Assembly (NCBI RefSeq): GCF_018271995.1
Contig: NZ_JAGUCO010000017.1
Span: 49,203 to 113,202, forward strand
Reading direction: 5' to 3'
DNA length: 64,000 bases
Origin: Carboxylicivirga linearis
GTDB lineage: Bacteria > Bacteroidota > Bacteroidia > Bacteroidales > Marinilabiliaceae
The translations under genes and the position numbers were made by a program. Of the stretch, positions 37,571 to 46,564 are shown piece after piece. Position 1 is the stretch's first letter, and every line of letters begins with the position of its first letter. The notes under the pieces were generated by a model, which searched no databases, was not told the origin of the DNA, and was given only the letters and a program-made list of their open reading frames with translations.

Positions 37571-37876
37571 TCAATGGAGGACTTTAGTTATATCAAGTAT
37601 ATTATTAATAATTAATCCCAGAAACAGAATTATAACACTTACATTAATCAGGATTGCTACTCTTTTCTTTATTGTTGCTTTATCCTTTCGACCTTTAAAT
37701 GCATATATAGAACCAATAATTCCCAAAATTCCTGCAGCTATAAATGGAATGGCTATTAGAACTTCACCATCAGCAAATCTATTCCATACTTTTAAAAATA
37801 CATTCAGGTAGGTGATAGCAAAAAGCAATATTATTACCATCGCTATTTTAAATGACTTTTCGGTATAAGTTTTCAT
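37571..37876 (-). CDS. Small membrane protein of unknown function
   Basis: 101 residues from the ATG at 37876. Three hydrophobic segments (about 12-28, 40-60 and 74-93) are separated by a basic loop (FKGRKDKATIKKR). No family recognised. It lies just upstream of the first putative cassette, outside its boundary repeat. Confidence 0.6.
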   Translation of the reverse strand: MKTYTEKSFKIAMVIILLFAITYLNVFLKVWNRFADGEVLIAIPFIAAGILGIIGSIYAFKGRKDKATIKKRVAILINVSVIILFLGLIINNILDITKVLH

Positions 37877-37944
37877 AATTAACAATTTTCATATTAGACT
37901 AAAGTGTCAGGACGAGCCGACCGAGCCATGCTTTATGCCAGCGT

Positions 37945-38635
37945 GTTAGCTGCTGCCATTTATATTTTCTTCTTTATGAATTCTCAATAGATCATTGTCA
38001 TCGTAAAAAACAAATTGCTTTGTCTTTCTGTCAATAACTGCATAAATAAAAGTTCTATAGTCAAACTTTTCTGTTTCTGTAGTCAATTTATCATTAGGGA
38101 AGTTTTCGTAATTGTCCTTTGCTAAATCCATAATACTATCAATTGCTTGGTCCCAATCTTGTTGAGTCAAATCATTGTCAAATAGTAATTTGATTTTTTG
38201 TCCCGATTTTGACTGAATGTATAAGGATACAGCTTTTGATTGACTGTCCTCTTTGTTTAATTTATTTGGAGATTGAGTGGCAGTTACTCTATGTACCTTA
38301 ATTGCACGACCATTATCTACGAACTTTTTAAGCCATTTCTTAAGTACATTATAATGGTCTTTTCCAGCCTCTTTAAGAAATGCTTCGAAATATGGCTTGA
38401 AAATATATGCCGCTATGGCTGTCGGAACTACCCAATCAAGCGCAGCCATCATAACGCCTTGTGAATGCTTTCGGAATTCGATATTAAGTCCAGGAGCTTT
38501 AACGTCATTTGATATAAGTTCTAGAAATTCATCTGGAACATCTTCTGGAATATCAATTCCGATATGAGGTAGATCTTTATTCATATTCAATGGGTTTTAT
38601 TTTATTGCGTCTCTCAATTTTTGGTTGCAGCTAAC
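37945..38635 (-). mobile_element. Putative integron-type gene cassette 1
   Basis: A single gene bracketed by the perfect 9-bp inverted repeat GTTAGCTGC (37945-37953) / GCAGCTAAC (38627-38635). The low-coordinate arm overlaps the TAA stop codon of the gene, as expected if the attC R'' site follows the reading frame directly. The high-coordinate arm is the R' start of the cassette. The boundary definition comes from the repeat alone. Confidence 0.6.
37946..38584 (-). CDS. Cassette gene of unknown function
   Basis: 212 residues from the ATG at 38584. Soluble, except for a weak hydrophobic stretch (MMAALDWVVPTAIAAYIFKPYFEAFL, about 45-72) that could be one membrane helix. The C-terminal half is charged and ends TFIYAVIDRKTKQFVFYDDNDLLRI. 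No family recognised. It is the only gene in putative cassette 1. Confidence 0.65.
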   Translation of the reverse strand: MNKDLPHIGIDIPEDVPDEFLELISNDVKAPGLNIEFRKHSQGVMMAALDWVVPTAIAAYIFKPYFEAFLKEAGKDHYNVLKKWLKKFVDNGRAIKVHRVTATQSPNKLNKEDSQSKAVSLYIQSKSGQKIKLLFDNDLTQQDWDQAIDSIMDLAKDNYENFPNDKLTTETEKFDYRTFIYAVIDRKTKQFVFYDDNDLLRIHKEENINGSS

Positions 38636-38806
38636 GTTAATAATATGAGCATGTAGCGGACTTAAATGCGGTTTCGTATCAAGCTGTTAAGTAGCCAAAG
38701 CTACACAATATAAAATAGTCAAATCGGTAGATTTGGCGGGGCTGATTAGAGCCACTACCGCCCGAACACCCACAGAAACCGCTATTGCTTATATTTAGTG
38801 TTGTAA
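38629..38806 (-). repeat. attC-like junction between cassettes 2 and 1
   Basis: Read on the minus strand, 178 nt run from TTACAAC (R''-like, 38806-38800) to GTTAGCT (R'-like, 38635-38629). The two halves pair. ATATAAGCAATAGCGGTTTC after R'' is complementary, with small bulges, to GAAACCGC plus CCGCTACATGCTCATAT near R'. The terminal parts AACACTAAATATA and CATATTATTAACGTT are shared with the junction at 53038-53167. This long imperfect palindrome with GTT/AAC ends is the layout of attC sites. Confidence 0.6.
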
Positions 38807-39556
38807 ACCGTTTTTACTTCCAGAATTTCCACCAAGGCTTTCTGTCATCTTTAATCTCTGTGTTATTTTGGATGTCAGTTTCCTCTGATTTAGAATCATT
38901 AGTTTCTTTTTCAATCGGTTCTATATCTTTTCTAGCTATCCATGTCAAAAAAGAAGAATCTGCACCGCCAAAACTTACAATTCTGTCTTTGTGTGTCATC
39001 ACTCCGAATCCATGTTCGTCATCCCATGTGCATCCGAATTCATAACCAACATATCCAACTCCTTCTTTCTCCACATTTAACAAATGAACATTTGATAATC
39101 CAATCAGTTTTCTAAATCCGCTTATGTCCAAAACATCGGGCATGTATTGTTCCTTTTCGTCATCATCATATCCAAAATCTTCTTGTAGGTCTTTATATTC
39201 TTTCAGCAGGTATTCAAGAATCGTGTTCTTAACTCAATTCCTGATTCTTAATTGTGAATTCATAGGCTTTTATATGAAAATCCTTAATCTCTGGATTTTT
39301 ATCTGCCATGTCTCCTCCAGTTGCAAGTCTACAACTGCCATCACAACCTTCTGACGAACTAATTGAGCCATAATCTCCATTTCTACTTTGAAATCCAGCC
39401 CATGAATCTAGTTTAATTGTCCCTTCATACCCAAATTCAGCTTTTATAAGTCCTGGTATCATATTAGTGTCCATTAGTTCTATTCTTTTATAATTATTTT
39501 GCTCATTTTATTCAATTAGATATAGCTCGTAGTTTCGCGTCCAAATGGTTTACAAC
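38800..39556 (-). mobile_element. Putative integron-type gene cassette 2
   Basis: Bracketed by the perfect 10-bp inverted repeat GTTGTAAACC (38800-38809) / GGTTTACAAC (39547-39556). The low arm lies 4 bp beyond the stop codon of the enclosed DUF6985 gene. It is the first cassette (5' end) of its segment, preceded by the leader block at 39561-39761. Confidence 0.6.
38814..39474 (-). pseudogene. DUF6985-like protein gene, split by a frameshift
   Basis: Two reading frames in series make one protein. Frame one (ATG at 39474) reads MDTNMIPGLIKAEFGYEG to AYEFTIKNQELS and stops at 39229. The next frame continues at once as VKNTILEYLLKEYKDLQEDFGYD, then MPDVLDISGFRKLIGLSNVHLL, GYEFGCTWDDEHGFGVMTHKDRIV and GGADSSFLTW, ending at 38814. 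The order N-terminal W/G-rich part, NQE helix, LIGL, CTWDDEHGFGV, GGAD is that of DUF6985 proteins. The break near 39228-39236 needs a one-base deletion (or two-base insertion) to restore the frame. A sequencing error or programmed shift is possible, but no slippery heptamer is obvious. Confidence 0.75.
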
Positions 39557-39560
39557 TACT

Positions 39561-39761
39561 CTGTAACCGCCATTGCATGACGGTTATATTTCCTATATCT
39601 GCTATTCCACGCCTTTTGGTAATTAACTTAATCAACAAATAGACAGTTGTCTATTCATTTTTTATAACCCTTTAAATATAGATAACATATTAATTGTCTC
39701 CAAAAACAGAATAGTGATCTATTTTTAATGCATCATTCCTCCTTTAACCTTGAATAGATCA
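39561..39761 (-). repeat. Leader block upstream of the first cassette of segment 1 (shared with segment 2)
   Basis: Two pieces recur upstream of cassette 6. A 23-mer CTGTAACCG...TGACGG (39561-39583; 18 of 23 bases equal to 54319-54341) forms a small hairpin. A 33-mer (39729-39761) matches 54430-54462 at 29 of 33 positions. The spacing differs (168 against 111 bp). The position in front of the 5'-most cassette is where an attI site would be, but no integrase gene adjoins it. The remainder of 39475-39760 holds nothing else recognisable. Confidence 0.5.
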
Positions 39762-39774
39762 CCGTAAAAACAAA

Positions 39775-39824
39775 GCGCAGCCCCCAAAGCTCCAATTGAT
39801 AAGCTTTGAGGTCTGCGCCTTTTT
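39775..39824. terminator. Bidirectional terminator hairpin
   Basis: Outer arms GCGCAG (39775-39780) / CTGCGC (39813-39818) and inner arms CAAAGCT (39785-39791) / AGCTTTG (39802-39808) form a strong hairpin, T-rich in both outgoing directions. It serves the minus-strand barrel gene at 39898. Confidence 0.75.
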
Positions 39825-39897
39825 CTTACTTCATCTTAAGAAGGTTAGCTTTATGTATTAAAACAATTTCAACTCGATATAAACTTATATTAGTTAA

Positions 39898-40398
39898 CTA
39901 AAACTTAAATTGAGCTGTTACACCAATTCTTGTATACGAAAGGTCAAACAGGGTACCCCTGATTTCAGGTACGAGATTAAACTTTTCCGAAAGTGCTATA
40001 TTAGTTCCTACACCAATATTCAAGCCAATATAAGTCCCTGTTCTTGTTTTCTTAGGAATCAGTATTGTGCCTATGGTTTCTCGCTTCCAATAAGTAAATG
40101 CAAGACCGGTTAAAGCATAAACATTCAGTTTTTTATCATTGTCATAAAAAATATAATGTCCATCAACATCCAATACATCCCAGCTAAGGTTTAAGTTTTC
40201 GAAGATGTGTGAATATGCTACAGCCGTTTCCCATCTTTCAGAAATACTATAAATACCATTTATTGTCAAACCTGTAGACTCAACTTCAGAGGCGTATAGA
40301 GTTCCCACGCCTAAACGAAATTTTGAATCGTTAGATGATTGCGCAAACAGCTTTATTGAAAAAGTTATTACTAGTATTAAGATGAATATTTTTCTCAT
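39898..40398 (-). CDS. Outer-membrane beta-barrel-like protein
   Basis: 166 residues, signal peptide about 1-19 (ending IKLFAQS). The mature part alternates polar and hydrophobic residues (GLTINGIYSISERWETAVAYSHIF, IGLNIGVGTNIALSEKFNLVPEIRG) and ends VTAQFKF, an aromatic terminus typical of outer-membrane barrels, probably eight-stranded. Specific function unknown. A terminator follows, and the DUF1254 gene upstream ends 60 bp before its start. Confidence 0.75.
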   Translation of the reverse strand: MRKIFILILVITFSIKLFAQSSNDSKFRLGVGTLYASEVESTGLTINGIYSISERWETAVAYSHIFENLNLSWDVLDVDGHYIFYDNDKKLNVYALTGLAFTYWKRETIGTILIPKKTRTGTYIGLNIGVGTNIALSEKFNLVPEIRGTLFDLSYTRIGVTAQFKF

Positions 40399-40458
40399 GT
40401 TGTTCTAAATTTTTTTAATTAAAAGAGGTTTTTTGTGTTTAAAATACATCTGATTTTT

Positions 40459-41871
40459 TCACAGTTTATGTGCAACAGGTACTTTCCAACTTCTTAATTT
40501 ATCCAGTTCAGGAACATAAACCCTCAAAATTATATCCAAATCTTCATCACTACGATTAATTGGCAACCAATTCTCAATAGGCACGCCATCTGGCTTTTCA
40601 GCAGCAACATAAATCTCTATTCCTCCTTCATCGTTTAATTTCATACCTGCATTTTCGCCAACACTATACTTATTCCATTCATTAGGTATAAAGAATCCAT
40701 TCGCTTTGTCGTATAATGTTAAGGACCAGAAAGCCCGGGCAGGAGGCAATTCTTTTTTGGTCATTTTAATCACATAATCGTTCATGGCATTCATCTGCGA
40801 ACCATCAGCTGTATTTACTGCAGGGTAAAATGCTTCTTCAATAGGTAATCCAATAGGGCCAATAATCGAAACCGCTAATATAGCTTCCAGATCAGTTTGT
40901 CCTTTTTGTTTAAAGACTCGTGGACCTAAACTAGCTGACATATCAGGATCTGTTAGCTTGTTTAGATTTTCTGCATGAATTTTCTCTGCATGTTGCCTAA
41001 ACTTCTTACCATCAATTTTCAAGGCAGTTTTTGGGTCATAGGTTTCTCCCGGAGCTATTCCCAGGGGTGCAAAACACGCTAACAGTTCTCTGTCCATCTC
41101 ATCATTATCATCAAAAGTGATATGATTAAAAATGAATTGCATTACTTCAAGAAAATTATTCTCAAAAATATCGAGATCGGTTTTCCCCACTTCCGGAAAT
41201 GTAATTTCATTAGCAGGTATTGGTTCTTTTCCCTGAAATTCGGAAAGCGACTGCATGCTGATCTGCCCTATTTGCTCTACTACTTTTTTAAACCTTTCAG
41301 GTTCATTGGCATGTGGCATAACTCTGAAGATAACTGAAATAAAATCGCCATTGGCTTCAAAAACATTATCGATACCGGCAACAGACTCACCTTGATAATT
41401 TTCGGTGCGCTTGCTATAGAACACAATTTTTTCGTCTTTCTGAAAATCACCTTGTCGGGTAGATTTTGGCACATAAACATAATGGTCGTAGGCTGTTACC
41501 ATTAATGACACATATTTTGAGTCGAATTTAGGAAGGTTTACCACAAAGGCATCCTTTCTTAAATCCAGCATAATACCGGTATAGAAAGAATCATTATTAG
41601 GCCGGGCAATGTCCCTCATGGTATGATCTTTTAGCTTTGTATCAGCATGCAAAGTATTCCAGCCGCCTTGTGTTATAGCAAATTTGTTATTTACATTGTA
41701 TAAGGCAACATACTGATACGCCCGTCGTATTATATTATCAATCTGGTCATCTGTAAGAATAACAAAGCCGTTTTCGTTTGTTTCAACCGTATTTTTCTTG
41801 TTGGAAGTTGTATTGCAAGCCGTAAAAAACAATACAAATAAAATTATTGACAATAATTTGATCTTTTTCAT
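40459..41871 (-). CDS. DUF1254/DUF1214 domain lipoprotein
   Basis: 470 residues with a lipoprotein signal (LFVLFFTAC, Cys19). The DUF1254 domain (about 45-190) has YNVNNKFAITQGGWNTLHADT and MRDIARPNNDSFYTGIMLDL. The DUF1214 domain (about 340-455) has PARAFWSLTLYDKANGFFIPNEWNKYSVG. These paired domains occur in secreted proteins of unknown activity across bacteria. It diverges from a MarR regulator, which probably controls it. Confidence 0.9.
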   Translation of the reverse strand: MKKIKLLSIILFVLFFTACNTTSNKKNTVETNENGFVILTDDQIDNIIRRAYQYVALYNVNNKFAITQGGWNTLHADTKLKDHTMRDIARPNNDSFYTGIMLDLRKDAFVVNLPKFDSKYVSLMVTAYDHYVYVPKSTRQGDFQKDEKIVFYSKRTENYQGESVAGIDNVFEANGDFISVIFRVMPHANEPERFKKVVEQIGQISMQSLSEFQGKEPIPANEITFPEVGKTDLDIFENNFLEVMQFIFNHITFDDNDEMDRELLACFAPLGIAPGETYDPKTALKIDGKKFRQHAEKIHAENLNKLTDPDMSASLGPRVFKQKGQTDLEAILAVSIIGPIGLPIEEAFYPAVNTADGSQMNAMNDYVIKMTKKELPPARAFWSLTLYDKANGFFIPNEWNKYSVGENAGMKLNDEGGIEIYVAAEKPDGVPIENWLPINRSDEDLDIILRVYVPELDKLRSWKVPVAHKL

Positions 41872-41995
41872 ATTTAAGTAGTTATTGGTTAATCAGTGTT
41901 TTATTTCTCAAATGTTAATTACGAGCTAATCAAGAGCTAACATTTAAATTACAGTTGCTTTCATATCAGCATTAGTATTATTATCATTGCATATC

Positions 41996-42017
41996 AACTA
42001 TTAATTAATCAATAGTT
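41996..42017. promoter_or_regulatory. Inverted repeat in the DUF1254/MarR divergent region
   Basis: AACTATT (41996-42002) and AATAGTT (42011-42017) are separated by 8 bp of AT-rich sequence. It may be a regulator site for the divergent genes. Confidence 0.35.
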
Positions 42018-42048
42018 TACACGCAAACTTACAAAACATTAAAATTTC

Positions 42049-42068
42049 ATTGATGAGAATTCATCAAT
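42049..42068. promoter_or_regulatory. Putative MarR operator
   Basis: A 20-bp near-perfect palindrome with 8-bp arms, ATTGATGA-GAAT-TCATCAAT, ends 19 bp before the MarR start codon. Length and symmetry suit a winged-helix MarR dimer site and suggest autoregulation. Confidence 0.55.
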
Positions 42069-42087
42069 CACATAAATGAGAAATTAA

Positions 42088-42537
42088 TTGGAAACATTCA
42101 GATCACCACAATTGTCGCTTTTTCATAATGTGCTTGAATTAGCGAAGAATATTAGTCGATATCAGGAAATTATATTAAAAGAGTTTAGTATTTCGCACGA
42201 ACAATTAAATATATTGATAATACTACATTACGATTCTTGTGAATCATCATTATCTCTTTTGGAGATTCAGGAAAGAATGATTTTGTCAACAACCAACACT
42301 AGTAGATTAATTGACAAGCTAAAGGATAAAAAATTAGTAGAGCGAAAAATTGATCAGAATAATAAGCGAAAAGTCCAGATTCGAATCACAGACGATGGAA
42401 GAGAAATCGTTTCTAAGGCTGTTGAAAAAATTAAGCAATCTTCTGCAAAAATCAGTTCAGAGATTTCAGACAGCGAAGCTATTAATATGAGTAAACGAAT
42501 TTTTGAAATCAATGAACGAATACTTGATTGGCATTAA
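42088..42537 (+). CDS. MarR-family transcriptional regulator
   Basis: 149 residues. The winged helix includes LSLLEIQERMILSTTNTSRLIDKLKDKKLVERKID followed by the wing NKRKVQIRITDDG. Translation must begin at TTG (42088): an in-frame TAA lies immediately upstream and the next ATG falls inside the DNA-binding domain. MarR proteins usually repress neighbouring genes until a small ligand binds. A palindrome just upstream and the divergent DUF1254 gene are the likely targets. Confidence 0.88.
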   Translation: METFRSPQLSLFHNVLELAKNISRYQEIILKEFSISHEQLNILIILHYDSCESSLSLLEIQERMILSTTNTSRLIDKLKDKKLVERKIDQNNKRKVQIRITDDGREIVSKAVEKIKQSSAKISSEISDSEAINMSKRIFEINERILDWH

Positions 42538-42824
42538 TTGTTTACTGGGTAAAACGCTTTTAAATTCAATTTATCTACACCCCTAACTGAACTCTGCAGC
42601 GGGTTTGATCAAAAGCCTTTTTAACCGACCTGAAACCTAAATTCAACCGATAACCGTCCCTAAGACCTTTGCACGGTTAAAACAATCTGATGTGAAATCA
42701 TAAAAAAGTCTCAATAAGTACTTGGGGATGGCGAGCTGGACAAATGTAGTTCAACCGGGAGTAATCGCTCGGTCGTGCCAAAGACTCATATTCCAATTTA
42801 TTGACAACAATTATTGATTCTCTT

Positions 42825-43370
42825 TTATAAATTTAAGGTCATTATTACATTATCTATGTATTGGTTATCTTCAGTCTTAATAAATTTCACTTGTCTTCCA
42901 TTTTCAATAAATCCGGATTTCTTATAAAGGTGTATTCCTCCCAGATTGTTGCTAAAAACTTGAAGCCATAAGATTTCAATATTCTGATTCATATTACTCC
43001 ATTGTTTTACAATATCAATCATAATTGTTCCAACCCCTTGATTTTGCCAATCTTGATGAATTCCCATTCCAACAAATCCCGTATGACTTAGCATTTTTCG
43101 TTTATGTGAAGTCAGGTCAATATTTCCAATTATTAATCCATTTGCTTCAACAACAAGCAATAGGTTATTTTCATTCTCCATGAATCCACGAATCCAATTC
43201 TCGTGCTCTGTAACAGTGGGATTGAATTCTTCCTCTGTCAAAGGAATAAATCCATTTTTCATATACGATTTTGCACATTTTATTAATCCGTCTGCATCCT
43301 CAATTCTAGCTTCTCGAACTTCAATCTGATGTCCTTGTTTTGTGAAATGTGTTGTAGTTTCTATTTTCAT
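42825..43370 (-). CDS. GNAT N-acetyltransferase
   Basis: 181 residues from the ATG at 43370, which places the conserved IEVREARIEDADGLI at the N-terminus; the frame continues upstream to 43499 through 43 residues that do not look like part of the fold. The acetyl-CoA motif is GIHQDWQNQGVGTIMIDIVKQW, and the C-terminal part has LYKKSGFIENGR. The acceptor is unknown. Flanking sequences are GC-richer than average. Confidence 0.85.
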   Translation of the reverse strand: MKIETTTHFTKQGHQIEVREARIEDADGLIKCAKSYMKNGFIPLTEEEFNPTVTEHENWIRGFMENENNLLLVVEANGLIIGNIDLTSHKRKMLSHTGFVGMGIHQDWQNQGVGTIMIDIVKQWSNMNQNIEILWLQVFSNNLGGIHLYKKSGFIENGRQVKFIKTEDNQYIDNVIMTLNL

Positions 43371-43499
43371 TTTAGAGTATTGTTGTCTAGTTGTTATGTC
43401 TTTTTTAATTAATGCCCATCCCACTAACAAAGCAAAGTCTGCGACTTCGGTTGAGTTATCTGGTAATTTTAAACTACCTATTAACATGAACTTAATCAC

Positions 43500-43821
43500 A
43501 AATTACGCCGAGCGGGGGGGGAGTGGCTTTAACGAACGCGGCTTTCAAGCGTAGCATGTGTTGCGCCTGGGACAACCCCATGATTTATGAGCCATTATCG
43601 TAGCAGTTTATGATTTTTATTATCAGTATACCTTTATTTTAAGCGAACGACCAAATAAAAGCACATTCGAAATTACCCATTTACCTCGAAACCTCAACCT
43701 TACGCAACCTTCCTCTATATGAGCGCATGGGGTTTAGAACCTATGCAACATTAGATATCGGCAGTACTGTTTATTTGATGAAAAAAGATGTTTAAGACAC
43801 AAGTAAATTCATATTTTCACA
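43500..43821. other. Intergenic region with a poly-G tract
   Basis: About 320 bp without an ORF. Eight consecutive Gs (43514-43521) and a GC-rich patch to 43590 contrast with the AT-rich surroundings. GTTGCGCC (43559-43566) looks like a cassette start but has no GGCGCAAC partner. Nothing else was seen. Confidence 0.4.
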
Positions 43822-44718
43822 TTACTTAATCACTAATGGATAAGATGCATCTTGATCACTAACAGGAATATCTTTGTAATACAACTCATCAGCTTTAACA
43901 TTATCGTTAAACTCAGTCAACTTAACATGCATGGTTCCAGATAGTTCATATGCCTTTCCTGACTTGCATATTTCATAAAATGATTGTTGTAAATTATTCA
44001 GACTATCCTGATTTGCACTTACATAGTGGTGAGATATATAATTATTGGTAATATCAGTTCTTTCTTCAGAATGATTATCAATAATTTCAAATAATGCATC
44101 TTCTGCGTATTTTTTGAAAAATTCAACTTGATTATACCACTGTTTCATATAATAGCTTTTATATGTTGTGCCTTCCGGTATCATATCTTCTTTATCATCT
44201 GATGAAATCTTTACGTAGTTCGTCCATTCTGATCTTCCAAAGGTAACAGAGTTCACCATTACATGCTTAAACTCATCATCATCGATGCCAAGTAAGACAT
44301 TGTCATTTTCGCAATCCTCAATTTTAACTTTAACTTCAACTGCTGGAGGGTTGGCAACATAACTATATGTTTCTTTCATGTCTTCCCAGTAACCATAGTT
44401 CTGTGAACCATAGTAGTTAAGTTCAAAAGATATTGTGGCGTTAGCCTCTTCTTTATGAAGAGTAGGTATCGCTATAAATTGAGTTGAGTTTTGAAGTGAC
44501 CCTCTTATAGATGGTTCTTCACCATATGTGTGTAAAGATATGTATTTTAAATCGTGCTGTTGAGCATTGTCGAGGTCAATATAAATAGTTTCTTTGGGTG
44601 TATTATCCCCATCCTTATTATCCTCTGGTGCAACATCTTCTTTACTCACTTCGCACGACGAAAAAACCACTAATGAACCTATTATAAATAGAAATACAGC
44701 TTTTGCTAATCGAAACAT
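43822..44718 (-). CDS. Lipoprotein of unknown function
   Basis: 298 residues. The lipoprotein signal ends LVVFSSC (Cys22), followed by an acidic Asp/Glu/Asn linker, as in surface-exported Bacteroidetes lipoproteins. The body has no recognised domain. It lies 13 bp downstream of another lipoprotein gene, so the two are probably co-transcribed. Confidence 0.75.
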   Translation of the reverse strand: MFRLAKAVFLFIIGSLVVFSSCEVSKEDVAPEDNKDGDNTPKETIYIDLDNAQQHDLKYISLHTYGEEPSIRGSLQNSTQFIAIPTLHKEEANATISFELNYYGSQNYGYWEDMKETYSYVANPPAVEVKVKIEDCENDNVLLGIDDDEFKHVMVNSVTFGRSEWTNYVKISSDDKEDMIPEGTTYKSYYMKQWYNQVEFFKKYAEDALFEIIDNHSEERTDITNNYISHHYVSANQDSLNNLQQSFYEICKSGKAYELSGTMHVKLTEFNDNVKADELYYKDIPVSDQDASYPLVIK

Positions 44719-44730
44719 TTGCTTTAAAAT

Positions 44731-45237
44731 TTAATTAAGTACTATTTTACCAATGGCGTCTTCACATCCGGAAAAAGCAATGGAATTAAGGTTAGAAAAA
44801 TTAGCAGGAATCACTATCTTTTGTTTTCCAAGCTCACTATTAAAATCATGGTAATAATCAATTATCTCACCTTTATCATTATAAAAAAACACTTTAAAAC
44901 AGCCTCCACAATTATCATGTACAAACAAAGTTAATAACTCAACTTCTACTCTTGAAACATCTAATTGCAGCCTTGCACCATATAACCACAGCCAGGACAC
45001 TGAAGTATTTGAATTCAATTCAAAGGAGGTTCTGCCTTCACCACAAGCATCGTCTTCAGTAGTGCTTACAATCTGATAAGTGACTAATCCATCTACCACA
45101 CCTTCCAGTAACTGTTCTTCCGTTATGCCATCAAAATCGATTAGCACCTTTTGTTTTGACTTCACATTTTCTTCGTCCTTATCACACGAAACAACAAGTG
45201 GAATAAGACACACTAAAAAGATACATAAATATTTCAT
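44731..45237 (-). CDS. Small lipoprotein of unknown function
   Basis: 168 residues with lipobox CLIPLVVSC (Cys18) and a charged linker (DKDEENVKSKQK). The mature part looks beta-rich and contains several Cys residues (DACGEG, DNCGGCFKVFF, SGCEDAIG), possibly a jelly-roll carbohydrate-binding-like domain, which is inference. It precedes the 298-residue lipoprotein gene on the same strand. Confidence 0.7.
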   Translation of the reverse strand: MKYLCIFLVCLIPLVVSCDKDEENVKSKQKVLIDFDGITEEQLLEGVVDGLVTYQIVSTTEDDACGEGRTSFELNSNTSVSWLWLYGARLQLDVSRVEVELLTLFVHDNCGGCFKVFFYNDKGEIIDYYHDFNSELGKQKIVIPANFSNLNSIAFSGCEDAIGKIVLN

Positions 45238-45530
45238 AATTTATTTTTTTGCTTATCGTGTTTGTTTTAAGAATAACTCTTAAGCCTCAAGGATTAATAA
45301 AATATACCTACACCAAAAGAATTGACAACGATAGAAACTTTACTTAAAGAATTAGATAAAGCTACAAAACCATTAGTATTGAACAACGAATGCTTAGAAG
45401 ATCTATCCAATGTCAATTTTTTTAAATACAACATTTTTTTACCTAATAAGCCAGATTACTAGTCAAGTAAATGGTTTCAAGTTCTGATAGTCCTTTATTC
45501 CATTGTTCTTTAAAATTCATCATCATAAAG

Positions 45531-46526
45531 CTATTTCTTAATAAAAAAGTCACTAAAAATGATTCCTTCCTTATTACTCACAATAAGAATATAAGTACCC
45601 GTACCTAACTCCGCTACCGCTATTTTATCAGAACTTAAAAGTCCTTTTTTTACAACAGCTCCATTGCTTGATACAATTTGATACGAATGATTAAGTAAAT
45701 ACTCCGCATCTGCATTAAGGCAAATTTCATTTACCACCGGGTTAGGAGCAATAACAATGGCTTTTGAACTTAAGTGCGGATAGGCTGAGGTAGCATTATC
45801 AAAAACAAAACTGTGGCTGGCCACTGAGCTACGCACACCATCAACATCGATGGCTACCACATTAAGTGTGTAAGTTTCATTCTTCACAAGTTCTGCGGTA
45901 TTGCCTTCAAATGTCTCCATTAATTCAGTACCAGGAGTATTCAGGTTTACCACATACTTGCCTGATGTAAATTGATCGTTAAAGTAATAATACTCCAACT
46001 CAGAAATTGGCTTAGCCAACTCTTCTTCCACAAAAAACACACGTTTTGTTGCTATACCCCATTCACCATCTTGATTTTGAGCCCTAACATACAAATAATG
46101 TGCGCCTGCCGATAATCCGCTTAATTGCATATTAAACTGCACTTCGCTCGATGATGCTCCGGCATCAACAGCAAGAGGTGTTCCATTACCGGGGGCAACA
46201 GCCTCATCAATAAAATACTCCAAAGCCATAAGCTTTACAGAATTTATCGGCTCTTCTTCCTTGTAAAAAGGCCGTCGGGTAGTATGCGACCATTGTCCGT
46301 TATCGTCTAAAAAACGGATGTATAAATAATTAACACCTAAGGGTAACGATTCAGGTATACTAATATTTAAATCGAGGTCAGCATCGTTAACAGGTGTTAG
46401 TATGGTTATTTGTGTACCATTGCCAACTCCCGGATCGGTATTAAAAAAGTATTCGCCGCCTACAATAGTTGCCGAGCTTATATGTGTTGTTATTAAAAAA
46501 ACACTTAAAAGAAGCCATTTAGTCAT
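45531..46526 (-). CDS. Secreted protein with repeat domains and T9SS sorting domain
   Basis: 331 residues from the ATG at 46526, giving signal peptide MTKWLLLSVFLITTHISSA. Two copies of an approximately 80-residue unit can be seen: GEYFFNTDPGVGNGTQITI ... NYLYIRFLDDNGQWSHTTRRPF and LEYFIDEAVAPGNGTPLAV ... HYLYVRAQNQDGEWGIATKRVF. A third partial unit follows (LEYYYFNDQ). The C-terminus (AIVIAPNPVVNEICLNADAEY to the end) is a type A sorting domain, so it is exported through the type IX system. The gene lies 38 bp after the beta-helix protein gene. Confidence 0.8.
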   Translation of the reverse strand: MTKWLLLSVFLITTHISSATIVGGEYFFNTDPGVGNGTQITILTPVNDADLDLNISIPESLPLGVNYLYIRFLDDNGQWSHTTRRPFYKEEEPINSVKLMALEYFIDEAVAPGNGTPLAVDAGASSSEVQFNMQLSGLSAGAHYLYVRAQNQDGEWGIATKRVFFVEEELAKPISELEYYYFNDQFTSGKYVVNLNTPGTELMETFEGNTAELVKNETYTLNVVAIDVDGVRSSVASHSFVFDNATSAYPHLSSKAIVIAPNPVVNEICLNADAEYLLNHSYQIVSSNGAVVKKGLLSSDKIAVAELGTGTYILIVSNKEGIIFSDFFIKK

Positions 46527-46564
46527 ATTACAACAATTTGGATTAAACATTTAATAAGAAACAA

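Noticed and set aside
42766..43514. GNAT gene as a further integron-type cassette, bracketed by CGCTCGG / CCGAGCG
   Set aside because: The 7-bp repeat does not have GTT/AAC ends, lies far from the gene ends, and the flanks lack the conserved junction arms.
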